Below are positions 1 through 13,200 of a DNA stretch of 64,000 nt, piece after piece. A model generated the notes under the pieces. It had not been told where the DNA came from, did not search any database, and worked only from the letters and a program-made list of their open reading frames with translations. The stretch spans positions 682,001-746,000 of the forward strand of contig JAWPGT010000005.1 in assembly GCA_034638255.1 (NCBI GenBank), given 5' to 3'. How positions within the stretch are numbered: position 1 is the first letter of the stretch; every line of letters begins with the position of its first letter. The position numbers and the translations under genes are program-made. Source of the DNA: Coprinus comatus. Lineage: Eukaryota; Basidiomycota; Agaricomycetes; Agaricales; Agaricaceae.

Positions 1-611
1 ATACACATAATGCAGTAGATTCAGAGAGGGTGAATGGGGTAGAAATAAGTCTAAGAGTACATGATCCGTAACCCGTTATGATCAGTGGGTCCTAGCGTTC
101 AGTACATGAACGCTGAGCTTTCCCATTTGCGCTTGTCGAATGTTGTAACTTTGGTTGTTTCTTGCTATCTATCTCATTTTCGTACGGTTAAAGAGCTCTT
201 ACTGAAGAATAAAAACAGCCTGAGAAAAGAGTTCCCGAGGAGGCGTCGTATCCACATCTGCATCTCCAATGTCTAAGCTTTTTCTCACAAGAATCGTCTG
301 AAAGGATATTTCGGACGTTCGGAACGATGGAAACATTTATTTCGCTATTGTTAGTGGCAGATGGAGCTGTTTATTATTTATATGCGCCATTTCCTCGGAG
401 ATTGGAGTGTACAGAAAGTATTCTAACATATAACACACAAACTCTGTGTGGTAGGTTTAAACTTTACGTTGCGCGTGCAAGTTATTCTTGAGTTGTTCAG
501 GGCTGGCTTGTTTTGGACTGATCACCTAACCGCATCTTCAAGACGTCGTCACGAATTCTCTCAGCTCTTAGGCCTTTGTGCCTCAATAATAATTTCAAAA
601 GACAATCTCGA
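1..611. other. left-edge intergenic region
   Basis: No coding region could be supported on either strand. The open frames here are short, start at non-ATG codons and have no recognisable content. The stretch probably holds the TRM1 promoter and 5' leader, and perhaps the tail of a gene lying outside the window. Confidence 0.5.
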
Positions 612-2993
612 ATGGCAGCATCAACATCAGCTGAAAAAATCCAAGTTCCAGATGGCTTTCGATTGCATACCGAAAATAGCTCGCATATATTACTCTCTGC
701 AAATGATGCATTCTTGAATCCTGTCCAGGAATTTAATCGTGATATTAGCGTCGCTTGTATTAGGACATGGAGTGAGCATTTGAATAGAGCAAAAGAGGAA
801 AAGTGGAAGAAAGCACAAGAGCGAAAGGCAGCAAAGAGTCGGAATCCAAATAAGAAATTGAAAGGTATGTTTGGTTGGATTGCTTCGTTTTGTAAAGCTG
901 AAAGTAATAGTAGAGAAGATGGAAAGCCCATTTCCACGGTTACAGTTGAAGGGGAGGGTGATAAAACTACTACTCAAGAAATTCAACCTAAACCAGAAGT
1001 GCGTCGCTATAGTTTTCCTTGTTTTAGTTGCATCCGTAGTAACGTTGTTTTAGCCTTCTTATCATCCGTACGAATTCGTTCTTCTGGAGGCGCTTTCAGC
1101 GACCGGGTTACGTTCAATTCGCTACGCCAAAGAAATTCCTCTGCTCAAGTTAGTCGTTTCACCGTGTTGGATTGTCACCCTCTCATTCCATATAGATATG
1201 TTATTGCAAACGACTTGTCCGACGCTGCAACGGCTACAATGAGAAGGAATGTAGAACTGAACGGACTAGGTCCAAAGGAGGAACCAAATGTTGATACTAC
1301 GCTTCCTCCAAAGATGACTGCAGGAAAAGTTCGTGTCAATGAAGGAGATGCTTGGTGTGCCATTCTTCTATTTCATTATATACAAAACGTTCTTATTCAT
1401 TACAACAGCACACTCATGTATAACCACCGGGAAGAAAAAAATAGGGTTGATGTGGTGGACCTCGACCCATATGGAACAGCTGCACCTTTCCTCGATGCTG
1501 CTGTGCAAAGTGTCAATGACGGAGGTGAGACTCATGGTGATAGGTACTAGCAAGTCCTATAGATCTGACTTTTATATCAGGTTTGCTTTGCGTCACTTGC
1601 ACTGATCTTGCCGTTCTCGCCACAACCAACTACCCTGAAAAATGGTGCGTCAATCTTGAATGAAGGGATCTAGTTACAAACCAAAACATTGCCTAGTTTC
1701 TCTAACTATGGTGGCGTATCAGTTAAGGCTGAGTATGGACACGAGGCGGTGGGTCGTTACTGTTAATTTGAGGTGTCGTCCTGACTAACCCACCGTTATC
1801 AGGCACTCCGGCTCGTCCTACACTCGTTATCCACAACAGCTGCACGTTATGGTCGCTATATTGAACCATTGCTATCTCTCTCCATTGACTTTTATGTTCG
1901 CGTTTTCGTTCGTGTTCGAACTGGTGCAATGGGAACGAAAAAGGCACTTACGTTAGTATGAAGCCTGGCCAATTCAGATATTGAATTAACGACCTCCTTT
2001 AGGCAAACCTCAACATACTACAACTGTTCACATTGCCAGTCTTGGTATGATCAACCACTAGGAAGATCAGTAGAAAAAGTTCACGAAAAGAGTGGACATG
2101 TGAATCTTGTTTTCAAAACACAAGCCGGGCCTACAGTGACACAAAAATGCCCTGAATGCGATTCCTCACTACATGTAAGTTATTGAGAGTAAGTTACAAC
2201 AATTGAGATAATGACGTTTTCTATTAGATAGCAGGTCCAATGTGGTCAGGACCGCTACATGATTCCGGTTTTGTAGGAAGTGTATTGGAGCATTTGGAAC
2301 AAGAGAAGGATCATTACGGGACAGCTGCAAGAATGAAAGGGATGTTGACACTTGCTAAGGAGGTACATCTATCCCCCATTATCATTTTTATATATGTCAG
2401 CTCATATGCGTATCTTGTAGGAAATCGAGGCACCATTCTACGTTACAACTTCAAAATTAGCTAGTGCATTCCACTGTGTTAGCCCATCTCTCGTTGATCT
2501 CGCGTATGTGTCTCTATATGCTATATAATTTTTCCATCATGCTGATAAAATTTGATTTTTTGGGAATGTTAGATCGGCTCTGTTGAACGCAGGATTTAAA
2601 GTGTCTCGTTCCCATGCATGCCCAGGTTCATTAAAAACTACAGCATCTCCTTTGGATGTACATGATGTAGTTCGATGCTGGATTAAAAAGAACCCTGTGA
2701 AAATGGAAAATATAAAAGAAGGTTCACCTGCTAGGAAATTACTTTCCAAAGAGCCTCGGTACGTTTTTTTTTTGTTTCCGAGAATCAAATAATGCTTTGT
2801 TCTTTTTTCATTTATACCACTTTCTCTTAGTGTTTCTGCTGATTTCAAGAAACATCCTGGATCAGCATTTGCTTCAAATGATGTCAAACTAGTGAGATAT
2901 CAACAAAATCCTACACCAAATTGGGGTCCTGGGACAAGAGCTGTTGCTGGAACGAGTGGAAAGAGGAAGAGGGAGGAAGAGACCATCGTTTGA
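612..2993 (+). CDS. TRM1: tRNA (guanine(26)-N(2))-dimethyltransferase Trm1
   Basis: Uses S-adenosylmethionine to make N2,N2-dimethylguanosine at position 26 of tRNAs, in nucleus and mitochondria. The first exon (612-998) carries the family signature NPVQEFNRD. After a 55-nt intron (999-1053) comes the SAM-site segment [14 protein letters not shown], then VIANDLSD and the catalytic-type motif DLDPYG near 1463. Later exons encode [13 protein letters not shown], the [12 protein letters not shown] strand, and a C-x2-C ... C-x2-C zinc-binding pair (NCSHC, CPEC). The C-terminal part contains [10 protein letters not shown], the usual RSHA(C) segment and NWGPG near the end, as in human and yeast Trm1. 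Introns include 1149-1195 and one from about 1355 to 1409; the second leaves the frame open, so a plain ORF reading wrongly retains it. The ATG at 612 is chosen because the frame upstream has only non-ATG starts. Family assignment is secure. Confidence 0.95.
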
Positions 2994-3475
2994 AAAATCA
3001 AGTTTTTTTGGTGCATAAATTTTCAATTTATTTGAGTATGTATTCTGAGTAAGAAGCAACATACATATCAAACTCTCGTAAAAAACATCAAGATCTACGG
3101 TATGAGAACATACAAAAGATTGAATTTGGTAGGTGGGTGATGTACCAATGGGTATGGATCAGCATAATAGAACAAAATATGGTATGGTCCACAAAAAGAT
3201 TGTACAAAAAGTGAGCGCTATATATCAGTGTTGATTATAATCATAAGTGAATCATAAGTATCTTGTCAAATAAGGTTGGAGGTATTGCGGTATGACGAAA
3301 CATATGACAAAGAGGAGCATACACATAAGCAAGGGCGGGCCAAGAAAGCCGAGAAAAATACAATATATGACAACCAGGAGGGAGATATAATGGTAGGCAT
3401 ATTATGGCATGATGGCGCATAAATAATAAAAAAAACTTCAAGCAACAAAAAAGACCCCAAAAAGAAAAGAGAAGA
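2994..3475. other. convergent 3' spacer between TRM1 and STE11
   Basis: AT-rich sequence between two genes whose stop codons face each other. No conserved coding content was seen. It should hold both 3' UTRs and polyadenylation signals. Confidence 0.6.
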
Positions 3476-6400
3476 TTACGTCGTGGACGCCTTTACAAAT
3501 GGATGTTGAGAAAGTTCAGGAGCCGAAGGCCTCTCATTTTGATCCAACTCGAAAGTCCTATCCAAAAAGTCTTGAGCTTCAGCAGAAACATCTGAAGGAA
3601 TAGCAGGTTTTGCTGATGATCCGATTTTGAATATCGCTTGCATTTGAGTCAAATGTGCCCAAGGATGCTCTCCTGTAAGCATTTCGACTACTAGACATCC
3701 AACTCCCCAGATATCGGCTTTTAGTGTATGTCCGCTTTGTTTTACTACTTCGGGTGCCATCCAGAAGACGGACCCTTGCAGTGAGAACCGGTGCATTTTG
3801 TTTCCTAAGAGATCTGTGGATATATTAGTCATTTGAGGTTTGGAGGGAAATGGAGAAACGAGAAAAAGAACATACTGTCATTGACTTTTTTGGAGATACC
3901 AAAATCGGAGATTTTGACTCCTCCTTTGTTATCTACGAGGATGTTTGCGCCTTTAATGTCTCGATGGATGATATCCCGTTCATGCAAGTAACTAAGACCT
4001 GATAAAATTTGACGGACAAAGTTCTTGACGAGAGGTTCTTCGAAAGCACCATAGGTGCGCAAGAGAGTAGCGACGGAGCCACCGGGAACGTATTCCAAGA
4101 AAATATTTAAGAATTCGTCATCCACGGCCGAATCTAGACATGGCATTTAGAACGGGCAAGTAATAGAAATGTGGTACTTACATAAATACTGGACGATATT
4201 CTCGTGTTGCAAATTCTTCAGCAGTTCAATCTCACGTTCGAGAGCATTCAACATGCTTTTCTTGCGTTCTTGGTTGGGTAATGAACCGGTAGGAAGCTCG
4301 ACTTGTTTCACGGCCATGAGCAAGCCATTAGATGCGTCCATGCCCAAGTATACTTTGCCAAATGATCCAGCACCAATAAGCGCACCCTTAATCCACTTGT
4401 TTGCTATTTGGAACAATCTGAGCATATCAGCTGGAGAATCATATCCTGGAACTTACATTTAGCTTTCGTCTCAATACCAACACCTTTGGGTATATCATCG
4501 TCATCTCCGTCCAAGGTAACACCTGCAGCATCATCTTCATCTTCATCTTCATCTTCATCTTCTTCCTCCTCGCTATCAGCCAGATCCTCCCTTTGCTCAA
4601 TTTCTTCAACCACATCTGTTTCATCAACAGGAGCATCAGCCTCCACATCCACCTTTGTCCATTCACCCTCAGGATCTCCAACAACCTGACTACTTGCTCT
4701 CCGGCTCTCCACTTCCGCAGTAATCTCATCAACAGTCATCAAACTTGCAGTGTCTGACCTGTCTCTCTTACTCCTCAATTCAGTCATATATGACATACGC
4801 CTTGAAGCGGTCGACATTGTCCTCGACATTCGTCGCCTAGTTGAATCTTCAATTGATTCTGATAGCGATTCCGTTGGGAAGGGTATCGGAGGCAGCAGGG
4901 GTGTTTCTCCAATCCTGCTTATTCCTTCCATTGACGTAGGAGTTGTTGCTCGATCAGGGTTTAGAACAATTGACCTCCCATCATCAGTGGATAATGACAT
5001 CCTTGGTATAGAATCTTCATAGTTTGGTATTGGCAACGGTTTATTGTTCGATATGACAGAAACTCGGGAAGGTGAGGTGGACGAGCGCGAACTGACACTG
5101 AAACGTGAGGGCAGAGGTTGAGTGCTTACACTCGCAAAGCTCTCTCTCTTTGCTTTGAGCATCATACTATGCCTTGCTGTTCTCTCCAAAATCTTCTTCT
5201 CTGTGTTGGGGAAATATTCTGGAAGATGGTTTGTAATCAGTTCAGAGGGTGGACGTTGACCGAAGAAGTTGCGCAATTTAGAGGGGCGTTTGGATGTGGC
5301 ACTTAGCGCAGCTGGGCTAAGTCGACCGGATGCAGACGTTGGCGAAGGAGGGTCAAGAGCTCGTTCGGGATCCCGTACTCCAAGACTACTAAGGATACTG
5401 ATGGAACTTGCACGTTTAGTGGTTCTGTTCGTCTGAGCTACATTGAGTTGTGGTGGACTTCGGGTAATCTTTGTCTTGCGTAGGACAAGACCATGTTCGC
5501 GGGTTGGGTGGTCTGGAGGTGCACGACAGAGGGATAGGAGCTCTGCTTCAGTAAGGGGCAAGCCTGTACTGGAATCAGAAACTGAGGATAAGATTAATAT
5601 CGAGCACTTACCCGGACCGTCCTGTGGACCCATCTGTTGACCCATGTCAAGGTAGACACCCCAACCATCAACTGTAAGACCGCCCTGAGGAGTTTCATGA
5701 TGTTCAAATGTGGCAGCGCTGTCAATACTTTTGGATCCACCCTTGCCGAACTTTCTAAGAACCCTCTCAAGCACTTCGATACCACCGTTGCAAGCGGTGA
5801 CATCGATCGTATATGTTAAGCCTTCATCTGGCAGAACAAATTTGACAAGTTTTCGGCGGAGATCGTCCAGTGGTATAACCTGGGAATTGGATTGGGTGTG
5901 AGACGGAGTAGAGGGGCCACGATTTCCTGTATATGCTTGAGGGGCGGAAGGAGATCCGGACTGTTGATTAAAGGTCTCGTCAATCGGGGATAGATTGTAG
6001 TGACCATAATTGGTCGCCGGTGGCTGTAGGCCCATCCCTTGTGGGTTGGCATACGGGTGAACAGAAGTACCAGTTGTGGATGGTCTAGGAGGGAGTTTAT
6101 TGGATGTAGTATTTGGAGATGTAAGAGAGCCAGAGCCATTCCGGCCATGCACTGGATTGTAGTTAGAACGCAAGCCACGAGAGAATGGAGAAGGAGATCT
6201 ATTGCCACTAGAGTTACCTGATCTTGAGTCTGCAGAGGAGTGATATGAGTTGGGAGTTAGAAGCTGAGGTGGAGTGGGGTAAGGGGTTTCTGCCTGAGTG
6301 GGTGTGGTTGCCCAATTGCTCGTGTTAACTGCTGGACGTGCAGGAGTGCGGGTAAGTGGTGGTGGTGGTGGCGGTGGTGGCTGGCTGCGTGGTGGGGGAA

Positions 6401-6992
6401 GAGGCGGGAGATGTGGACGGACATGACCCGAGTGTGCGCTGATGGGAGTTGTTGAAGATGAGCTGAGAGGTTGAGGAAGTGGACGGGGGCCGTTTACGAC
6501 AGCTGGTAGATCTGTGTGGGACGGAGGGTTGAGCCTGAGGGGGGCTGGCCGCTTTGTCTGTGGGCGTGCGTTTGACGGTTGGTCCTGCTTTGGCAGAGAG
6601 CGATTGGCCGCTCGCTGTCTGAGGATCTTGACGGCGTTGAGGATGCGTAGCCTGTCTCCGATACTCTGGATACCCATCTCCTTGAGAATGTCCTGATCAA
6701 GCTCGAGCAGGATATCTGCACGTATGTCACTGGCCTTGAATGTGTCTGCATGATGGGCGCACTTGATGTCTGCCAACCATCGGGCAGTCTGGGCGTCGTT
6801 CCATGTGCGAAGATGTTCAGCAAAGAGAGTGCCAGGTGGGGGGTCGAGCATGGCGGTGGGGGTGAAGGGGAAGGGGGGGTGTTGACCGCGTATTTCCGAG
6901 CTGAACGGCAGAGGTCTGGACTGGGAGGGTGTGAAGGGCGGGGAGTCGGCGTAGGGGGGCTGGGCAAGAGCCATGGAGGTCGTGCAAGGCAA
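3476..6992 (-). CDS. STE11: MAP kinase kinase kinase, Ste11 type
   Basis: Serine/threonine MAPKKK at the head of the pheromone/filamentation/osmostress cascade. The large first exon (6992 to about 4455) holds a SAM domain near residues 60-125 (motif [17 protein letters not shown]), a long proline/serine-rich linker, and a Ras-association-like domain near 385-470 ([18 protein letters not shown]). An acidic Glu/Asp tract follows just before the kinase. The kinase domain is in the last three exons: glycine loop [15 protein letters not shown]-type lysine in MAVKQVE, catalytic loop [17 protein letters not shown], and substrate-side [11 protein letters not shown]. The junction giving [12 protein letters not shown] matches Ste11 rather than Bck1. 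The outermost ATG is at 6992; a second in-frame ATG at 6974 (MALAQPP) may be the true start. It is head-to-head with the glucan synthase gene across about 260 bp. Confidence 0.93.
4529..4570 (-). repeat. ATCTTC hexanucleotide repeat encoding an acidic Glu/Asp run in STE11
   Basis: About six uninterrupted copies of a six-base unit within the STE11 coding frame, read on the minus strand as alternating GAT/GAA codons. Being a multiple of three, copy number changes would lengthen or shorten the acidic linker ahead of the kinase domain without breaking the frame. Confidence 0.8.
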
Positions 6993-7252
6993 CGATCAAA
7001 ATATTTAATTATTTATTTGTCGATCAGAGCTATTTTTGGACCACCGAGATTCAACTCTTCGGCAAAGACCTTGTTCAGGGTTGCAGCACACCAGGCTGAG
7101 CTCTGAATATCTCTGCAAGTCCCTGGCAGGGCTGTCGGCACGTGCACAAGGCAAGCTTATTCCCCAACGTCACGCTAAAGACCCGTCACTTGCTCTTTGT
7201 TTGCGAACTAACGCTTTCAGGATATTCCGTATTCTTCTTTCCTTCTACCCTC
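6993..7252. promoter_or_regulatory. shared divergent promoter of STE11 and the alpha-glucan synthase gene
   Basis: A 260-bp spacer between two start codons pointing away from each other. It must hold both promoters. No strong TATA box or repeated motif stood out. Confidence 0.6.
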
Positions 7253-10200
7253 ATGCGGCTTCTGTCCGCCCTCCTCTCCCTCCTCCCCCTCGCTCACGCC
7301 TCCCCGTGGCGCGAGGATCTAGTCGACTACAACCTCAACGTCAATGCCACAGCCCAGTCGCCTTTTGATTATGACGCTGAGCGCCCTGGAAGTGCTCCTT
7401 ATCACCCCTCCCCCGAAAATTGGCGAGCCCTCCCAGCATACACAATCCTTCTCGATAAATTTGCAGATGGAGACCCAACAAACAACGATTTCTTCGGCAC
7501 CCCATACGAATCCGATTTTCGTGAAACACAGCTGCGCTATGGTGGTGATTTAAGAGGCCTCGAGAAACGTCTCGACTATCTGCAGGGCATGGGTATCAAG
7601 GTTATCTTCATGTCCGGCACTCCTTTCCTCAACATGCTTTGGCAGGCCGACAGTCAGTTTCTTTTCATCATCCTCGTCTCCCTTCTCCACTTACAATCGG
7701 CTAGGTTATTCGCCCCTCGATTTTAGTGTCCTCGACCCCCATTGGGGAACCGTCCACGACTGGCGTCATGTCATTGACGAGATTCACGCTCGCAATATGT
7801 ACTTTATGGCTGATTTCACTGTCGGCACAATGTCCGACCTCATCGGTTACGAAGGGTGCGTGTTATAATTATTCTCCAAACCATCACGGCCATTCATCCC
7901 CTCAACTCCCTCAGCCATCTCAACACGAGTACACCGTTCAGTCTAAACGAATACAACGCCGTCTGGAAAAGGCCGAACTACGTGCCGTGGAACTTTACTG
8001 AATACCGGGACTTCACCGTGAGCTTGAGTTTATACATCCACACCACCTCGCCTGATCCTCCTGATTTAGATTGGCAATGAACGCAACCTTTCATGTCAGA
8101 TGCCTAAATTCTGGGAAGATTCCGGCACAGTAGTCGAGGTCGAGGTGAATGGATGCATGACCTCCGACTTTGATCAATATGGAGACATGGAAGCTTTTGG
8201 TGTCCATCCCGATTGGCAGCGTCAGCTCTCCAAGTTCGCCTCCGTTCAGGATCGTCTCCGTGAGTGGCGACCAGATGTTATCAATAGGATCAAGGTCTTC
8301 TCGTGCTTGGCCATCAAATCCCTCGATATTGATGCCATTCGCATCGACAAGGCTACCCAGGTAACACTAGATGCCCTCGCCGAATGGTCTGCTAGTACTC
8401 GAGAATGTGCGGCAAGACTCGGCAAAACAAACTTCTTTATTCCAGGAGAAGTTACCGGCGGTGATACTTTTGCCTCCTTGTATATGTAAGTATTCCATAC
8501 CTGCTTTCAAATGATTATATGCTAACACAGTTTCATCTTCCATAGAGGTCGTGGACGTACCCAGACTCAGCTTCCACCTGGCTTCCTGGCAGCTGCCAAT
8601 GTCACTGCCGACCAAAACCAGTACTTCCTTCGAGAAGCCCCTTTAAATGCACTTGACAGTGTAGCATTTCACTATTCTACTTATCGCGCACTGTCAAGAT
8701 TTTTGGGCATGGACGGTAATCTTCAGGTGGCATATGATATTGATATCAACTTTGTCACAGCATGGAACCAGATGTTCGTCAACAATGATTTCTTGAATCC
8801 TAGGACTGGGATTGTCGACCCCCGCCATATGTTTGGAACAAGCAACTTCGATATTTTTCGCTGGCCAAGTTTAGAACATGGAGTCCAGAAAAGTGCCCTA
8901 GCCACATTCATCACCTCCCTAGTAATGCCCGGGATTCCCTTGGTAAGTGTTTTGCGTATGTCCTTAACAAACACTCATCCTTTCAAGCTCTTCTATGGCG
9001 AGGAGCAGAATTTCTATCTTTTCGATAACGGCGCGTCGAATTACCTTTATGGGTAAGTGCACTTAGTGTCGGCGATATGTTCGGGACGTCTATTTAGTCT
9101 TTAAATAGACGACAAGCGATGACGAGCAACCTCGCATGGAAACGACACGGTTGCTACAGCCTCGGTTCAGAACAGTACTTTAACATGCCGCTTGAGAAGG
9201 CCCTGGTTGGTTGTCACGATGATGGGAATGCTCTCGACCATTTTGATCCTACGACGAATACGCGGCGTCTTATGGCTCACTTCCATCGCCTGCGTAGTAT
9301 TTATGGCGCCCTTCAGGATGGTTTCAATCTTGTTCAGCGTGGTAATTGGACGAACCGGATAGAACGACCCGGATCCAATGGCACACAAACCGAAATGGGG
9401 TTGTGGTCTGTCTCAAGATCTGCACTACCCGGCGTTCAGACCTTGAATGGCACCTTCAACGACCAGGTTTGGCTGTTATACACCAATGAGAACACCACGA
9501 AGAGCTGGAGTTACAGTTGCAAAGAATCCTTATGGATTTCATCGCCTTACACTTCTGATACAGTTGTGCGCAACTTGTTCCCGCCATATGAGACGTATCA
9601 CCTTGAAGAATCTCTTTCCTCGTATTTCAATGATTCGCGGGCACCATGGTTCGGATGCTTAGGTTCTATCACAATGGAACCTTTCGGGTTCAAGGCTTTG
9701 GTTCCAATTGAACAATGGGTCCCGGCTTTACCTGTTATAACTAAATTCGTTCCTGGCCACGACCATAGGATTCTAGCAAATCCAGAAGATACCAATGCAA
9801 CTACTATCGAGATATCCTTGGAATTCAATGTAGTCATGAATTGTGACAGTGTTGGGAATAGTATCTCGCTCAACGTGACCTCTTCAGGTCAGCGAGGAAA
9901 TCCAACGATCACTAATGTTCGCTGTGGTAATGTGACCAACCCTACTCCTGCAAGAAGTGTGGGTGAGGATGTGTCTAGATGGTCTTGGTCGGCTACTCTG
10001 ACCAATGTACCTGATGGCGTTTTGACTATCACTGTTGACAATCCACTCATCGAAGGAGGCAATATGACGACCGGCGTAAGTCACTCAGTTCTTGATCAGA
10101 TATCATTTCATTAACGGGAATATCGCAGGCCCGAGATCACTTGATGCTACGCAAAGGAGCAGCTAGCAATGTAATGATATTCCCAGAGAACGACTATGAC

Positions 10201-13200
10201 TCTGCTGGCTCATTCAAAATTGCTGATGGCAAATATACTTATGAGCACAGAGCCTACGGGGCTGATATGTTCCGCTATTCTTGGAATTTTGGCAAGAACT
10301 GGACAGAATGGAGAAACTACGAATCAACCTCGGAACTAGATGCTTCGTTGTTCCAGTTACCGGAGTGTTTCTGGGAAGGCAGTCATGTCATGGTGCAATG
10401 TAAGTCCTTCGACTTAACTTGAATAGTATGAGACGCCTTCTGAACTTTTATAGATTGGAGTGAAGCTACATTATCCGTTGCTGCTGTTATCCATGCAGAT
10501 GCGGAATACGCTGGTCCCCATCGTCGATTCCCTCAGATTCTAGTTCGTGGTCCTTACAACAATTGGGGTTTTGATCAAGGTTTACCCTCTCATATGGTAC
10601 TCAATGCGGATGGGAGGTGGGAGATGGAACTAATGGCGTCTTGGCCCACATACGTTCAACTAAACATCTGGAGCTACGATGATTATTTCTACGGAGACTC
10701 TGATGGTGATGGTATCTTGGACCGGCTTCCACCCAATAGCGTTGCTCCCAATTACTTGAACATGTCCGCGCCGCCTAAACCTCATCTTGCATGGAATTTG
10801 GTTTTAGATGATCATACTCTAAGCTGGTCTTTGGAACCCCGTGGTCAAGCTGCTATTGGAGCTATCATGTATTCTCTCCTCCTATCAATCCCCCTTATCA
10901 CAGGGACATTTGCCGTTCTGATTTTTATGTGGAGCTTCTATGGGATCAAACACAATCAATACGGTGTAAAGACGAAGAACTCTTCAAGCTATTTCCCTAT
11001 CATTGGAGCCCTTGGAAATAGATCGAATGCAGACCTGAAAGAGGGCGCAGGTGCACCCGTGTCAGAAAAGCTGTTCGGCAGCAAATATGCAGGAGAGATG
11101 ATTGGATGGCCAGAAGACAAGAATAAGAGGAGAAAGGTGTTGATTTCCACATTGGAATATGAGATTATCGATTGGAAGTTAAAGGTTAAGATTGGTGGTC
11201 TTGGTGTCATGTCGAGTTTGATGGGCAAGGCTATGACCGATGTCGATCTCATTTGGATTGTACCTAAAGTCAAGGATTTGGATTATCCGGCTGGTGATCC
11301 CGCCGAACCGATTGAAGTCATCATTTTCGGTGAACCATACCTTATTGAAGTGGAAACACATCAGTTGGACAATATCACCTATGTGCTCTTAGACAGTCCT
11401 GTCTTTCGTGCGCAAACCAAATCAGATCCTTATCCCGCCCGTATGGATGATTTGAGCTCGGCTATCTTCTACTCAACTTGGAATCAAGCCATAGCAGCTA
11501 CTATTCGTCGGTTCCCGGATATTGATATTTATCACATCAACGATTACCATGGCGCCTTAGCACCCATTTATCTACTTCCCAAGGTTATTCCCGTCTGTCT
11601 TTCCTTGCACAATGCCGAATTCCAAGGTTTGTGGCCACTAAGGACTAAAGAAGAGATGAAGGAGGTCTGCTCGGCATTCAATATCAGCAAGGAACAGTGT
11701 ACAAAATATGTTCAATTTGGGAACACGTTCAATTTGTTGCATGCAGCTGCTTCGTTCATCAGTACGCACCAGAAGAGTGTGGGTGTGGCTGGTGTTTCGG
11801 ATAAGTACGGAAAACGATCATGGGCAAGATACCCTGCACTTTGGACATTGAAACATGTTGATTCGCTGCCAAATCCGGATCCTTCTGATATTGCTGCACT
11901 GGATGAGAAACCCATGAGAGCGAAGGATGTACAAATTGATGTAGAGGCGGAGGCTGCAAGGCCAGAGTTAAAAAGACAGGCACAAGAATGGGCTGGAATT
12001 GCACAAGACCCGAACTCGGATTTGTTTGTGTTCGTTGGTAGGTGGTCGAAGCAAAAGGGTGTGGATTTAATTGCGGATGTGATGCCTGCCTTGTGAGTTT
12101 CCTTGTTGCTTTTAGGATGATGTTACAAGTGCTAACTGTTTTAAAAGACTTGAGAAACGGCCCTCTATTCAGTTGATTGCTGTTGGACCTGTCATTGATT
12201 TATATGGTCGCTTTGCAGCCGAGAAATTGGCAAGACTTATGGAAATGTATCCCGATCGTGTTTATTCCAAGCCTGAATTCACGGCTTTACCACCTTACCT
12301 ATTCAGTGGAGCCGACTTTGCGCTTATTCCTTCTCGTGATGAACCTTTTGGACTTGTAGCTGTCGAGTTTGGAAGGAAAGGTGCTCTTGGTGTTGGTAGT
12401 CGTTTGGGTGGTCTCGGTCTTATGCCTGGTTGGGTGCGTGCTTGTTCTTTGGCTACCAGTTTTGAGAGGCTAACATTGAATACATACAGTGGTATCCTGT
12501 CGAATCAAGTTCAACTGCGCATATGTTATCGCAATTGACAAAGACGATCAAGATGGCACTGAAGTCCACAGAAGAGGATCGTGCGATTCTTCGTGCTCGT
12601 TCTGCTGTTCAAAGGTTTCCTGTCGTCGAATGGCGCCAGCGCATGGAAGACTTCCATAAACGTAGTATCGCGACTAGTCGACATGTTGCTGGACCTAATG
12701 CTTGGAGGCCTAGTGATGGTGGAGGGCTGGGTATGCGTCCTATGGCTGACACGGATGATTGGAACCCTGTTACACAATCGTACCCTAATCAACCAGATTG
12801 GGATAGCAGAAGTGCAATTAGCTATGTACAATCTCCTGCTCAACGTAGCCAGGAGTCTTTGGCTGGGTCACCATCACGTCTTGATGATTCTTTCAGTCAT
12901 AGAGGAAGCACCATTTCAGGCCAACCAGGTTATACGGACTTTTTGGAGAGAGCAAATAAGGCTATTGCTAAAGACCAAAGAAGTGCAGCGGACCCTTTCT
13001 TAGAAGGTGGACTAGCGCCTGCTAGACCATTTGGAGCGCATTCTCGGGTTTCTTCGGCAGAATCGATTTCGTCCATCGTTGACGAGAAGTCGAATTCGCC
13101 GTTGAACAAGGCCATTGCTTCTGTAAGTCAATACATATTAGGCAGGATGCAAAACTGATTGGAGTATTGTATAGTTCACCGATGCCGATGGTGGTGTTGC

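Noticed and set aside
85..276. 63-codon frame near the left edge
   Set aside because: Starts at a non-ATG codon and shows no family pattern or splice partners.
865..897. GTATGT...AAAG as an intron in TRM1 exon 1
   Set aside because: Only 33 nt, and removing it disturbs the frame. Exon 612-998 is open and joins correctly to 1054.
4408..5022. Plus-strand Ser-rich open frames opposite STE11
   Set aside because: They are antisense readings of the acidic GAT/GAA repeat and linker of STE11, with no independent evidence.
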